Numbered from the stretch's first letter, positions 1-8,526 are shown. The stretch is 64,000 nucleotides of DNA from Lentzea californiensis (GCF_024648825.1 NZ_JANBBE010000016.1:106936-170935); one strand, 5' to 3'. Numbers and translations: made by a program. Notes: a model not told the origin generated them from the sequence alone.

Positions 1-1
1 G

Positions 2-1072
2 GACCGGGCCGCGCTGGGCCGGTTCCGGTACGGCATGGCCGATCCGCGGGTGTCCGGCGGCGGCATGGCCGCGTTGATCGGTGTCGCGACGGCGGCCGCG
101 GGCACGGGCGCGCCACTGCGACCCGAGGACGTCAGTTGCGACCGCCTGCAGGGGTTCCTCGCGGGCCGGGCGTTCGACGTGCCCGATCCGGTCGGCGAGT
201 TCGTCCGCCGGTCCGATGTGGACGGACTGGTCGCGCACGAGTCGGAGTTGTTGTCCTTGAACGCTTCCGGCCGCCTGGCCGAACCGCTGGAGATCGTCTA
301 CCCGCGTGACGGCATCGTGCTGTCGGACTACCCGCTGATGCTCGTCGAGCCCGCGCACCGGGCCGCGTACGACCGCGTCGTGGAGTGGCTGCGATCGCCG
401 GCCGCGCAGCAGATGATCGCCGACCGCACCTGGCGCCGTCCCGTCGAGCCCTCCGTGGTGCGTGACGAGAAGCTGCGCGCCGACCTCGGCACCGCGCTCT
501 ACTTCCCGGACAGCTCCGAGGTGATCGACCGGCTGCTGCTGTTCCACGACCGCGCGGGCGACGGCCGGCAGGTGGTCTTCGTGCTGGACTACTCGACGTC
601 GATGGCCGGTGCTCGCCTCGCCGGGCTGCGGGAGGCGTTCGGATCGCTCAACGGGTTCGACCGCTTCTACGTCGGCGAGACCGTGACGATCGTCCGGTTC
701 GCGGGCACCGTCCTGGAGGAGCGTTCGATCACCGTGCGCGGTCGCGAGGACCTCGACGCGTTGCTGGCCGTCGTCGCGTCCGAGGACCTGCGCGACAACA
801 CCGCGATCTGGGCCGCTCTGGACCGCGGGTTGCAGCTGGCCCGGGGCGAGACGGCGGTGGTGCTGATGACGGACGGCGAGAACAACGCGGGCCCGTCCGT
901 GGACGAGTTCCTGCGGGTCGGCAGGGGAGAGGTGCCGGTGTTCCCGATCCGGTTCGGCGAGGCCTCCACGGCGGAGCTGGACCGAGTGGCGCAGGCGAGC
1001 GGCGGCCGTCTCGTGGAGGCCGGCGCGAAGTCGTTGCTGGAGGCGGTGAGAGAGATCCGTGGATGTCGATAG
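2..1072 (+). CDS. vWA-domain protein, C-terminal part (5' end outside window)
   Basis: The reading frame is open from the window edge, so the true start lies upstream; the first internal ATG is at 35. The last half is a von Willebrand A domain with a MIDAS-type motif (DYSTSM), a following Thr (NTAIWAAL) and LMTDGENN, which suggests a metal-dependent protein-binding fold. The upstream part resembles the periplasmic-binding-protein-like region of actinobacterial substrate-binding/vWA fusion proteins. The 3' end overlaps the next gene by 14 nt, so the two are probably co-translated. Substrate and cellular role are unknown. Confidence 0.75.
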   Translation, partial: DRAALGRFRYGMADPRVSGGGMAALIGVATAAAGTGAPLRPEDVSCDRLQGFLAGRAFDVPDPVGEFVRRSDVDGLVAHESELLSLNASGRLAEPLEIVYPRDGIVLSDYPLMLVEPAHRAAYDRVVEWLRSPAAQQMIADRTWRRPVEPSVVRDEKLRADLGTALYFPDSSEVIDRLLLFHDRAGDGRQVVFVLDYSTSMAGARLAGLREAFGSLNGFDRFYVGETVTIVRFAGTVLEERSITVRGREDLDALLAVVASEDLRDNTAIWAALDRGLQLARGETAVVLMTDGENNAGPSVDEFLRVGRGEVPVFPIRFGEASTAELDRVAQASGGRLVEAGAKSLLEAVREIRGCR

Positions 1073-1775
1073 AGGGCTCTGGTGGTCCGTCTCGTGGGGC
1101 TGGATCCTGCTGTGGGGCGCGACGCTGATCGCGCTGGTCGCGCTGGTCGTGGTCGTCGTGCTCGCCTGGCGATGGCTGCGCCGCCGCGACCAGGGCCCCG
1201 AGGTGCCCGGACTGCTGTTCTACGTGCACGGCCAGCGGATGATCAACCTCTGCAAGGTCGGCCGCTACGACGACGCGGTCACCCGGCAGTTCGTCAAGCA
1301 GATCACCGTCACCAAGAACGGCAAGCTGCAGGTCGGCCCCAGCGAGTTCGGCATCGGCGTCGACGGCTCGGTGGTCGAGCAGAACACCGACACCTACGAG
1401 AAACCGGCCACGGAGATCGACGTCATCGGCGTCGTCCTGGCGGGCCTGCGCGCGGGCCACGGCGTGGTCGAGGTCGACCTGACGACCGCCACGATCAAGG
1501 CGGACGAGGCATGGCGCCGAGGAAGAGCCCGGCGCCTCAACGACATCCGCGACTACGTGTCGCTGCACGGCCGGTTCGAGGTCGGCGACGGCGACGACCC
1601 GGCGGTGCTGCTGGCGCCGGTCGGCACGCACCGGGTACGGGTGGAGTGCGACCGCGCGAGCCTGCGCGACACGCTGCCGCCGGGCCAGTTCAACGCCCGC
1701 TGCCTGGGCAAGGTCCAGTCGTGGAACGCCGCGACGGGCGAGATCGTGGTGCTGCCCGTCGTCGTATTCCAGTAG
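1059..1775 (+). CDS. Membrane-anchored protein of unknown function
   Basis: 238 aa from a GTG start that overlaps the upstream vWA gene. One strong N-terminal membrane helix (about residues 10-37, rich in Leu/Val/Ile) is followed by an Arg-rich stop-transfer stretch, so the remaining ~200 residues are probably cytosolic. That part is mixed alpha/beta with no motif I recognise. Overlap with the vWA gene suggests the two products act together at the membrane. The start is supported by the overlap and by the helix beginning directly after it. Confidence 0.7.
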   Translation: MDVDRGLWWSVSWGWILLWGATLIALVALVVVVVLAWRWLRRRDQGPEVPGLLFYVHGQRMINLCKVGRYDDAVTRQFVKQITVTKNGKLQVGPSEFGIGVDGSVVEQNTDTYEKPATEIDVIGVVLAGLRAGHGVVEVDLTTATIKADEAWRRGRARRLNDIRDYVSLHGRFEVGDGDDPAVLLAPVGTHRVRVECDRASLRDTLPPGQFNARCLGKVQSWNAATGEIVVLPVVVFQ

Positions 1776-1779
1776 ACGG

Positions 1780-2340
1780 ATGCGGGACGATCAGCGTGTG
1801 ATCGCGTTGGACGAGGTGCTGGTGGTCGACGTGGAGTCGACGTGCTGGGAGGGCACGCCGCCTCCCGGTGAGGTCTCGGAGATCATCGAGATCGGGATCT
1901 GCCCGGTCGCGGTGGCATCCGGGGTGCGCGGGGAGCGGCGGTCGGTCCTGGTGCGTCCTTCGAGGTCTTCCGTCAGTCCTTTCTGCACTGAGCTGACGAC
2001 GTTGACCTCTGCGCAGGTCGCCGGCGGTGTCTCGTTCGCCGAGGCCTGCGCGTTGCTGCGCAAGGAGTTCCGCTCGGACCGCCGGGTGTGGGCCTCGTAC
2101 GGCGACTACGACCGGAAGATGTTCGAACGGCAGTGCGCCGACTTCGGGGTCCGGTATCCGTTCGGGCCGCGGCACGTCAACGTCAAGACGTTGTTCGCGC
2201 TGGTGCACGCCCTGCCTCGGGAGGTCGGGATGGCCGAGGCGGTGCGGCTGGCCGGGCAGAGGCTCGACGGCACGCACCACCGCGGGCACGACGACGCCTA
2301 CAACATCGCTGGGCTGCTGACCACGCTGTTGAAACGATGA
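1780..2340 (+). CDS. DEDDh 3'-5' exonuclease, ERI-1/KapD-like
   Basis: 186 aa. The N-terminal VVDVESTCWEG carries the first Asp and Glu of the DEDDh fold (residues about 14-16). A middle Asp lies in SYGDYDRKMF, and the C-terminal HRGHDDAYN supplies the catalytic His and last Asp. The ESTCWEG context is typical of ERI-1/KapD-type exonucleases acting on RNA or short DNA ends. It starts 4 nt after the membrane-protein gene and may share its transcript. The substrate cannot be read from sequence. Confidence 0.85.
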   Translation: MRDDQRVIALDEVLVVDVESTCWEGTPPPGEVSEIIEIGICPVAVASGVRGERRSVLVRPSRSSVSPFCTELTTLTSAQVAGGVSFAEACALLRKEFRSDRRVWASYGDYDRKMFERQCADFGVRYPFGPRHVNVKTLFALVHALPREVGMAEAVRLAGQRLDGTHHRGHDDAYNIAGLLTTLLKR

Positions 2341-2350
2341 GAGAGACTGA

Positions 2351-2599
2351 ATGAACCAGGAAGTCGAGCGGCTGGCACGTGCGGCCGCCGAGTATCGCGG
2401 TGCGGGACACGGTCTCGTCGAAGTCGTCGACTTCCTGGTCGAACAGCATCCAAGACTGAGGGAAGCGCCCTTTCGGCTTGCCCTGGTGCTTCGAGCCGCT
2501 TTCGATCTCCCGACGCGCGAGCTGCACACCATCACCGCGTGGGTCCGTGGCGAGATGTCGAGAGACGCTCTGGAGAAGTGGTTTTCAGAGGCTGCTTGA
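2351..2599 (+). CDS. Small conserved-looking protein, first of a tandem pair
   Basis: 82 aa (MNQEVERLARAAAEYRGAG...). It is predicted all-helical, with no recognised domain. Its neighbour at 2628-2879 is a clear paralogue: both share the pattern VERLAR-AAEYR-AGH-LV followed by LV-HP-LRE-P-RL. The tandem copies imply local duplication with the product retained. It follows the exonuclease by 10 nt and is probably in the same operon. Confidence 0.7.
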   Translation: MNQEVERLARAAAEYRGAGHGLVEVVDFLVEQHPRLREAPFRLALVLRAAFDLPTRELHTITAWVRGEMSRDALEKWFSEAA

Positions 2600-2627
2600 G
2601 CGGCGTCAGAAGGTGAGAGGAGCTCTG

Positions 2628-2879
2628 GTGGATCCAGAAGTCGAACGGCTGGCTCGCGTAGCCGCGGAGTACCGCGAAGCCGGGCACGACCTCGTCCAGT
2701 CCGTTGCCCTCCTGGTCGATCGGCATCCGGCTCTCCGGGAGGAACCTCTTCGGCTGCACCTGGTGATTCATGTTGCGTTCGGTCTTTCGATATCGGACGC
2801 GAAGTCCGTCATCTCCTGGGTGCAGGGCGCTATTTCGCGAGAGCAGCTCGAAGAATGGTTGCACCGAATCAAAAGCTGA
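2628..2879 (+). CDS. Small protein, second of a tandem paralogous pair
   Basis: 83 aa from GTG 2628, preceded by GAGAGGAG at 5 nt spacing, which decides this start over upstream in-frame codons. It matches the preceding gene along most of its length (VERLARVAAEYREAGHDLV; a conserved C-terminal W then E..W pattern). It overlaps the convergent DUF2855 gene by 11 nt. Function unknown; its size and helical character suggest a small binding or regulatory protein. Confidence 0.7.
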   Translation: MDPEVERLARVAAEYREAGHDLVQSVALLVDRHPALREEPLRLHLVIHVAFGLSISDAKSVISWVQGAISREQLEEWLHRIKS

Positions 2880-3924
2880 TCACGTCGGCCGTGCTGGGGT
2901 TCGTCTTGCCCGCCAGCACCGACTGCCACACGTCGACCAGCTCCTCTGGGCCGCTGTGCTGGACGACGGCGACCCAGTCACCGGCCTGAGCGGTGAAACC
3001 ACGCCAGGCCTCGCCGAAGCGCTGGGCCAGGCCGTCGGAGCCCCAGTCGGCGGTGCGCTTGCGCAGCCGCTCCGGTGCGAAGAAGAACTCGGACCGCGCG
3101 TCCTGCGGGGAGACCTGGTGCGTGAGGCCGACCGAGACGTCCTTGACCAGGCCGGAGCCGAGCTGGTCGTGCAGGGCCGACCGGACGTCGGCCGACCCGC
3201 TGAAGTCCAGGTACACCGAAGGTTCGACGTCCACCGAAGCGCCGTAGGGGAGCACGGTGTCGTAGAGGCCCAGGCTCTTCGTGAACTCCACGTTGCGGGG
3301 CGAGGTGAGGCCGACCAGCCGGACGCCCTGGCCCTTCAGGCAGTGGGCGGTGCCGAACGCCGTCTTGCTGGACGCCGATGAGATGACGACCGTGCGGGCG
3401 CCGTGGAAGTCGTTGTCCACCAGCCGGTCGGCCAGCAGGAACGACGTGAGGAACAGCGGCCGGTACAGCACCTGCAGGTCTTCCGAAGCCGCGTCGTAGG
3501 CGGGGTCCTGCGAGGTGACGAGGTAGCTGTTGTAGACGGCCGGGAGCTCGGCGCGGTGGTCGGCCGTGTCCATGAAACCGGACGAGGTCAGTTCGGCGCG
3601 CACGACGAGGTGGCTCGCCATCGGCAGGTAGCCGTAGACACGGGTGCCGGCGGGCAGAGCGTCCACTGTGGAGTCGACGACGTCGGCGAAGCCCCAGAGG
3701 GGGATCACGCCCCGGCCGGGGCCGCCGGCCGGGAAGAAGTTCCAGTAGCCGATGACGTCGGCGATCACGCCGTAGGTGACGTTGTTGGCGGTGAGGCCCA
3801 CGTGGCTGACGCGGAGCAACACCTCGCAGTCGGACAGGTCGGACGACCTGGGTAGTTCGTCGTGCAGCACTTCGGTTTCGGTGAGGTCGTCGCGATCGAC
3901 GACCACGGTCCAGCGACTGATCAT
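2869..3924 (-). CDS. DUF2855 family protein (MDR-like oxidoreductase fold)
   Basis: 351 aa, of the length and pattern of the DUF2855 family: N-terminal LLRVSHVGLTANNVTYGV, then IGYWNFFPAGGPGRGVIPLWGFADVV, and a central Rossmann-like stretch TVVISSASSKTAFGTAHCLKGQGVRLVGLTSPRNVEFTKSLG cut by short linkers. It resembles a zinc-independent medium-chain dehydrogenase. Reaction unknown. Its start is only 38 bp from the divergent TetR gene, so it is a likely regulatory target. Confidence 0.8.
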   Translation of the reverse strand: MISRWTVVVDRDDLTETEVLHDELPRSSDLSDCEVLLRVSHVGLTANNVTYGVIADVIGYWNFFPAGGPGRGVIPLWGFADVVDSTVDALPAGTRVYGYLPMASHLVVRAELTSSGFMDTADHRAELPAVYNSYLVTSQDPAYDAASEDLQVLYRPLFLTSFLLADRLVDNDFHGARTVVISSASSKTAFGTAHCLKGQGVRLVGLTSPRNVEFTKSLGLYDTVLPYGASVDVEPSVYLDFSGSADVRSALHDQLGSGLVKDVSVGLTHQVSPQDARSEFFFAPERLRKRTADWGSDGLAQRFGEAWRGFTAQAGDWVAVVQHSGPEELVDVWQSVLAGKTNPSTADVISF

Positions 3925-3962
3925 TGCCTGGGTTCTCCTTGGCCGGGAGGTACGCTCCGGAC

Positions 3963-4538
3963 GTGACCGTGCCTGAAAGACTGATCGACGCCGCCACCCG
4001 CCTGTTCGCGGACAAGGGGTACGAGCGCGTCGCCGTGCAGGAGATCGTGGAGCACGCCGGTGTCACCAAAGGCGCGATGTACCACTACTTCGGGTCGAAG
4101 GACGACCTGCTGCACGAGATCTACGGGCGGTTGCTGCGCTTGCAGACCGAACACCTGGAGAAGATCGCGTCGAGCACCGGGCCGGTCGAGGAACGGCTGC
4201 GCGACGCCGCTGTCGACGTGATCGTCACGAGCGTCGACGACTTCGACGCCGCGAAGGTGTTCTTCCGCTCGATGAACCACCTCTCGGAGGAGAAGCAGAG
4301 GGAGGTCCGGGCGGAGCGGCGGCGCTACCACGAGAAGTTCCGCGGCCTGGTCGAGGAGGGGCAGCGGAACGGGACGTTCCGCGACGACGTGCCCGCCGAC
4401 GTCGCCACGTACTACTTCTTCGGGTCGTTGCACCAGCTCGGCACGTGGTACCGCCCGGACGGGGACATCCCGGCCGGGCGGCTGGCGGAGCACTACGCGG
4501 ACCTGCTGATCCACAGCCTCACGGCACGATCACGCTGA
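3963..4538 (+). CDS. TetR family transcriptional regulator
   Basis: 191 aa from GTG 3963. The N-terminal HTH is canonical (LIDAATRLFADKGYERVAVQEIVEHAGVTKGAMYHYFGSKDDLL, with breaks). The C-terminal ligand domain resembles regulators of acyl-CoA metabolism, though the ligand cannot be assigned. A TTG at 3924 would lengthen it by 13 residues, but the family alignment starts near VPERLIDAA. It is divergent from the DUF2855 gene and convergent, by 20 bp, with the MaoC gene of a fatty-acid-type operon, which suggests it may control either neighbour. Confidence 0.85.
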   Translation: MTVPERLIDAATRLFADKGYERVAVQEIVEHAGVTKGAMYHYFGSKDDLLHEIYGRLLRLQTEHLEKIASSTGPVEERLRDAAVDVIVTSVDDFDAAKVFFRSMNHLSEEKQREVRAERRRYHEKFRGLVEEGQRNGTFRDDVPADVATYYFFGSLHQLGTWYRPDGDIPAGRLAEHYADLLIHSLTARSR

Positions 4539-4971
4539 CGATCTCGGCGACGCACGCGGGCTTGTCGCTGCCCTCGATCTCGATGACGACCTTGGTCACG
4601 AGCTGCTTGCCCAGCGCGATGTCCGTGACGTCCAGCAGCTCGACCCCGCCGCGCACCCTGGCGCCGACCAGCACCGGCTGCGGGAAGCGGACCTTGTTGC
4701 TGCCGTAGTTCACGCCCATCTTGATGTTCTTGACGGTGTAGACGTCCCGGACCAGGTACGGCACCAGCGACAGCGTCAGGTAGCCGTGCGCGACCGGTCC
4801 GCCGAACGGGCCCTTCTTCGCCTTCTCGACGTCGATGTGGATCCACTGGTGGTCCAGCGTCGCGTCGGCGAACAGGTTGACCTGCTCCTGCGTGACCTCG
4901 TGCCACTCGCCGAACCCGAGGTGCTCGCCCTTGGCGGCGACCAGCTCGTCGATGCTCTCGAAAGCGCGCAT
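4519..4971 (-). CDS. MaoC-like (R)-hydratase
   Basis: 150 aa hot-dog-fold protein. The signature FADATLDHQWIH followed by GPVAHGYLTLSL holds the catalytic Asp/His pair of (R)-specific enoyl hydratases, which hydrate trans-2-enoyl-CoA or -ACP to the (R)-3-hydroxy product. ATG 4971 has GAGGA upstream. It sits 11 nt downstream of the fabG-like gene in the same direction, so dehydratase and reductase would act on consecutive steps of an acyl pathway. Confidence 0.88.
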   Translation of the reverse strand: MRAFESIDELVAAKGEHLGFGEWHEVTQEQVNLFADATLDHQWIHIDVEKAKKGPFGGPVAHGYLTLSLVPYLVRDVYTVKNIKMGVNYGSNKVRFPQPVLVGARVRGGVELLDVTDIALGKQLVTKVVIEIEGSDKPACVAEIVSVIVP

Positions 4972-4982
4972 GGTGGGAGTCC

Positions 4983-5735
4983 TCAGTCCTTCGGTCCGCC
5001 GGCGACGTAGATGACCTGGCCGGACACGAAGCCGGCACCCTCGCTGACGAGGAACGACGCGGTGTGCGCGATGTCCTCCGGCTGGCCGACGCGCGCGACC
5101 GGGATCGCCTGCGCGGCACCGGTGAGGAAGTCCTCGAACGGGATCTTCATGCGCTCGGCCGTCGCCCTGGTCATCTCGGTGGCGATGAAACCGGGCGCGA
5201 TCGCGTTGACCGTGACGCCGAACTTGCCGAGCTCGATCGCGAGGGTCTTGGTGAAACCCTGCAGACCGGCCTTGGCGGCGGAGTAGTTGGCCTGGCCCCG
5301 GTTGCCGAGGGCGGAGGTGGAGCTGAGGTTGACGACGCGGCCGAAGCCGACCTTGGTCTGGAACGCCTGCACGGCCTTGCTCATCAGGAACGCACCGCGC
5401 AGGTGCACGTTCATGACCGTGTCCCAGTCCGCGGAGGTCATCTTGAACAGCAGGTTGTCGCGCAGCACGCCAGCGTTGTTGATCAGCACGGTCGGGGCGC
5501 CGAGGGCCTCGGCGACCTTCGCTACCGCGGCGTTGACCTGCTCCTCGTCCGCCACGTCGACCTTGAGGCCGATGGCGCGCCCACCACTCGCGATGATCTT
5601 GTCGGCGCCGTCGAGCACGCCCTGCTCGTCGAGGTCGAGCAACGCGACGGCCAGGCCGTCCGCGGCGAGGCGCTGCGCGACCGCGGCACCGATGCCACGA
5701 GCCGCGCCGGTGACGATCGCAACCCTGTCGGCCAC
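4983..5735 (-). CDS. fabG: 3-oxoacyl-ACP/CoA reductase, FabG-like SDR
   Basis: 250 aa short-chain dehydrogenase. It has the cofactor loop TGAARGIG, NNAG, catalytic Ser in NLSSTSALG and YSAAK, and the FabG-type ending PEDIAHTASFLVSEGAGFVSGQVIYVAGG. GTG 5735 is chosen because GGAGGACC lies just upstream and the Rossmann strand begins at residue 5. It leads the maoC operon; a CTAAGC..GCTTAG palindrome lies 30 bp upstream. Many actinobacteria have several fabG copies, so the exact pathway is uncertain. Confidence 0.88.
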   Translation of the reverse strand: MADRVAIVTGAARGIGAAVAQRLAADGLAVALLDLDEQGVLDGADKIIASGGRAIGLKVDVADEEQVNAAVAKVAEALGAPTVLINNAGVLRDNLLFKMTSADWDTVMNVHLRGAFLMSKAVQAFQTKVGFGRVVNLSSTSALGNRGQANYSAAKAGLQGFTKTLAIELGKFGVTVNAIAPGFIATEMTRATAERMKIPFEDFLTGAAQAIPVARVGQPEDIAHTASFLVSEGAGFVSGQVIYVAGGPKD

Positions 5736-5764
5736 GGGTCCTCCTTCGGTGAGGGGATGGTGAG

Positions 5765-5780
5765 CTAAGCAAGCGCTTAG
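5765..5780. promoter_or_regulatory. Palindromic operator candidate between divergent fabG and SDR genes
   Basis: CTAAGC and GCTTAG form 6-bp inverted arms around AAGC, 30 bp from the fabG-like start and 86 bp from the SDR start. The spacing and symmetry suit a TetR-family dimer, and the TetR gene at 3963 is the nearest candidate. No factor assignment can be made from sequence alone. Confidence 0.5.
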
Positions 5781-5865
5781 TAACGTACCTATCAGTCCGC
5801 TTGACGTCCAGGCCTGTGCGGACGACCATACCGACTGGTCGGAATGTGGCAATTCGAGGAGGCAG

Positions 5866-6666
5866 ATGCCCGTGGACTTCACCGGCAAGGTCGCGCTCAT
5901 CACCGGCGGATCCAACGGCATCGGCGCCGCGTCCGCCCGGCGGCTGGCATCGCACGGCGTCCGCGTCGTCGTGGCTGATGTGGACGCCGACCAGGGCAAA
6001 GCCGTCGCCGATGAGATCGGCGGCGTGTTCGTGCGCTGCGATGTGACGGTTCCTTCGGACTCCGCCGAGGCCGTCGCCCTCGCCGTGAACGAGTTCGGCG
6101 GGCTCGACATCGCGTTCCTGAACGCCGGCATCGGCACCGGCTGCTCACTGGGCGACGACTTCGACGTCGACGTGTACCGGCGCGCGATGGCGATCAACCT
6201 CGACGGCGTCGTCTACGGCGCGCACCACGCGTTGCCCGAGGTGCGCAAGCGCGGCGGCCAGATCATCGCCACGGCGTCCATGGCCGGCCTCATGGCGATG
6301 CCGGGCGACCCCGTCTACGGCGCCAACAAGGCCGCCGTCGTCGGGCTCGTGCGCTCGCTCGGTGGTGCCTATCCCGACGTGCGCGTGAACGCGCTGTGCC
6401 CTGGGTTCGCCGACACCAACATCATCGTTCCGCTGCGCTCGACGCTGGAGGAGATCGGCATGCCGATCATCCCGGTGTCCGCTGTGGTGGACGCCTTCAT
6501 GTCCATCGTGGAGGGTTCGGGGACCGGCGAGGCCTGGTTCGTGCAGGCAGGCCGTACGTCGGAACCGTTCGGGTTCCGCAACCCGCCCGGGCCTCGTGCC
6601 GCTGACGGCTCGCGCATCGAGGCCGCCCGCAAGGACCCCGTTTCCATCGCGCTTGAGGAGAACTGA
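5866..6666 (+). CDS. Short-chain dehydrogenase/reductase (SDR)
   Basis: 266 aa. Features are the NAD(P) loop TGGSNGIG, Asp after the second strand (VVVADVDAD, favouring NAD+), NAG, an active-site Ser in IATASMAG, and Tyr-Lys in YGANK. Start ATG 5866 has GAGGAGG at 5 nt. It is divergent from the fabG operon and 2 nt before a quinone-oxidoreductase-like gene, so probably a two-gene redox operon. The long C-terminal tail after residue ~225 is not needed for the fold. Substrate unknown. Confidence 0.88.
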   Translation: MPVDFTGKVALITGGSNGIGAASARRLASHGVRVVVADVDADQGKAVADEIGGVFVRCDVTVPSDSAEAVALAVNEFGGLDIAFLNAGIGTGCSLGDDFDVDVYRRAMAINLDGVVYGAHHALPEVRKRGGQIIATASMAGLMAMPGDPVYGANKAAVVGLVRSLGGAYPDVRVNALCPGFADTNIIVPLRSTLEEIGMPIIPVSAVVDAFMSIVEGSGTGEAWFVQAGRTSEPFGFRNPPGPRAADGSRIEAARKDPVSIALEEN

Positions 6667-6668
6667 CC

Positions 6669-7640
6669 GTGCGTGCCATCCAGATCACCGAGTTCGGCGG
6701 GCCCGAGGTGCTCCAGCAGGTGGAGCTGCCCGACCCCGTTGCGGGCGAGGGCGAGGTGCTGATCAACGTCTCGCGTGCCGGGCTGAACTACGCGGACACG
6801 CATCAGGCCGAGAACTCCTACCTCGCGAAGATGGAGTTGCCGCTGGTGCCCGGCGGCGAGGTCGTGGGACTGACGGAGGACGGGCGTCGGGTCGTCGCGC
6901 TGACCAAGAACTCCGGTGGGTATGCGGAGAAGGCTGTTGCGCCTGCTCTGACCACCTTCGACGTTCCTGATGGTGTGGACGATCTGACTGCGTTGTCGTT
7001 GGTCGTTCAGGGGGCTACCGCCTGGCTGTTGCTGCGGAAGTCGACTCACATGGAGGCCGGTGAGTCGGTTGTCGTCCACGCCGCCGCTGGTGGTGTGGGG
7101 ACGATTGCCGTTCAGCTGGCCAAGTTGTGGGGGGCCGGGCGGGTCATCGCCACCGCTTCCTCCGAGGAGAAGCGGAAGCTGGCGCTTGATCTCGGGGCCG
7201 ACGTCGCGATCGACTCCCGTGCTGCCGACATGACCGCCGCGTTGAAGGAAGCCAACGGTGGGCGGCGGGTTGATGTCGTCCTGGACATGACTGGAGGGGC
7301 TGTCACTGACCAGTCGTTGGTTGCGTTGGCTCCGTTTGGGCGGCTTGCGTTTTATGGCATGGCCTCGCGGGAGAGGCCCAAGCCGGTTGACCTCGGGGCG
7401 TTGCTGGTGCACTCCACGGCCGTTGCGGGTATGTGGTTGCCCCACGCGTTGAAGGTTCGGGATGGTGAGCATGGGACTTTGGCTCATCGGGCCATGGCCG
7501 AGTTGTTCCAGCTTGTTGTGGATGGGTCGTTGAAGGCCGTTCCCGGTGGGGAGTACGGGCTTGGGGAGGTTCGGCAGGCCCATGAGGATCTTCGGGCTCG
7601 TCGGACTGCTGGGAAGCTGGTTCTGGATCCTTCGCGTTAA
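6669..7640 (+). CDS. Zinc-independent quinone oxidoreductase-like MDR
   Basis: 323 aa NADPH:quinone oxidoreductase/zeta-crystallin-type medium-chain reductase. It has the N-terminal GroES-like domain (MRAIQITEFGGPEVL, GLNYADTH), the nucleotide-binding motif VVVHAAAGGVGTIAVQLAK, and a C-terminal ARRTAGKLVL. The Cys cluster of zinc alcohol dehydrogenases is absent. Start GTG 6669 lies 2 nt after the SDR stop, with GAGGAG in the SDR end. Probably reduces quinones or alpha,beta-unsaturated carbonyls; substrate unknown. Confidence 0.88.
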   Translation: MRAIQITEFGGPEVLQQVELPDPVAGEGEVLINVSRAGLNYADTHQAENSYLAKMELPLVPGGEVVGLTEDGRRVVALTKNSGGYAEKAVAPALTTFDVPDGVDDLTALSLVVQGATAWLLLRKSTHMEAGESVVVHAAAGGVGTIAVQLAKLWGAGRVIATASSEEKRKLALDLGADVAIDSRAADMTAALKEANGGRRVDVVLDMTGGAVTDQSLVALAPFGRLAFYGMASRERPKPVDLGALLVHSTAVAGMWLPHALKVRDGEHGTLAHRAMAELFQLVVDGSLKAVPGGEYGLGEVRQAHEDLRARRTAGKLVLDPSR

Positions 7641-8019
7641 TCGCATGGGTCACCTTGCGGGCGGCCTGGTTGCGTTGCGTGCTTCCCCCGGAGCTCTGCC
7701 CCGGACCCCGGCAATCTGATCAGGGGGTCCACGCCGTCAGTAGGTAGATGGCATGCCTGTTGCGTTGGGCGGCTGCCGATTGCGTTGAGAGTGCGTTTGG
7801 CGGTGGGGTCCCGTCACGAGCCGCACCAAGAGCGGGCATGCAGCAAGTGCTATGGCGCGACTCGTGATGGGACCCCGCCGCCGGGCCCGCTTGGTAAGGA
7901 CGGCTCGCCTTCGGCTTCGCGGTTGGTCTCGCTGAACCAGTAAACCTGCGATTAGCAGTCGTCGTGTTGCATGCGAAAGGGCGGCTCGCTTGTGCGGGCC
8001 GCCCTCTTGCGTTGCTGAC
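7641..8019. other. Intergenic region between convergent genes
   Basis: About 380 bp between the convergent oxidoreductase and Ala/Lys-rich protein genes. No open frame here looks coding. The only structure I see is the long inverted repeat listed separately at 7799-7882. Confidence 0.6.
7799..7882. repeat. 22-bp imperfect inverted repeat, possible bidirectional terminator
   Basis: Arms 7799-7820 and 7861-7882 match at 20 of 22 positions in inverted orientation, around a 40-nt spacer. The two mismatches fall inside GC-rich arms, so an RNA hairpin would still be stable in either direction. Lying between convergent genes it may terminate both. No T-run follows, which is common in actinobacteria. 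It could also be a small transposable-element remnant. Confidence 0.5.
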
Positions 8020-8481
8020 CTACTCGGAGAGCTCTGCCAGCTGGGCCTTCACCCTGGCCAGCTCGGCCTCCAGCTCCTCCATGCGGGTGCGGTGCTGGTC
8101 GCGTGCCGCCTCGAGCACCGACTCGATGCCCTCCGCGATGTCCACGTGCAGTTCCTTGGCCGCCTTGGCGACGGCGATGGCCGGGATGACCAGGCCCGAC
8201 ACGACGCGCTGCGTGCCGTGGACCAGGTCGGCCTGCCATTCGCCCTCGGCGGTGCCGGTCACCGTGAGCGTGAGCTCTACGGTGCGGGTCTTCTTCGCCG
8301 TGCTCTTCGGGCGGCCTGCCTTCGGCTTTTCCGCCTTGGGGGCTTCGACCTTGGGAGCCTCGGCCTTCGGCGCTTCCACCGGCTTCGGCGCCTCGGCCTT
8401 CTCGGCCACTGGGGCCGACGCCGGAGTCTCCTCCACGACGGTCTCCTCGACTGCCTGCACCTCGGTGAGCGTGTCCGACAC
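8020..8481 (-). CDS. Ala/Pro/Lys-rich protein with C-terminal coiled coil (possibly DUF6319)
   Basis: 153 aa from GTG 8481. Residues ~20-65 are low complexity, with repeated EAPK-type units and basic AGRPKSTAKK. Residues ~68-115 form a compact alpha/beta region (VELTLTVTGTAEGEWQADLVHG). The last ~35 residues are a predicted coiled coil (RTRMEELEAELARVKAQL). The basic tail suggests nucleic-acid or protein binding. I believe this pattern matches DUF6319, but that is from memory. A SOS-box match lies 46 bp upstream of the start. Confidence 0.72.
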   Translation of the reverse strand: MSDTLTEVQAVEETVVEETPASAPVAEKAEAPKPVEAPKAEAPKVEAPKAEKPKAGRPKSTAKKTRTVELTLTVTGTAEGEWQADLVHGTQRVVSGLVIPAIAVAKAAKELHVDIAEGIESVLEAARDQHRTRMEELEAELARVKAQLAELSE

Positions 8482-8526
8482 GATCAGGTTTCCTCTCTCC
8501 GCAACGACGTGACCCCGCGCACAGCA

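Noticed and set aside
729..1631. 300-codon minus-strand frame opposite the vWA and membrane-protein genes
   Set aside because: Arg/Pro/Asp-biased composition typical of a GC-rich shadow frame; the plus strand carries recognisable domains.
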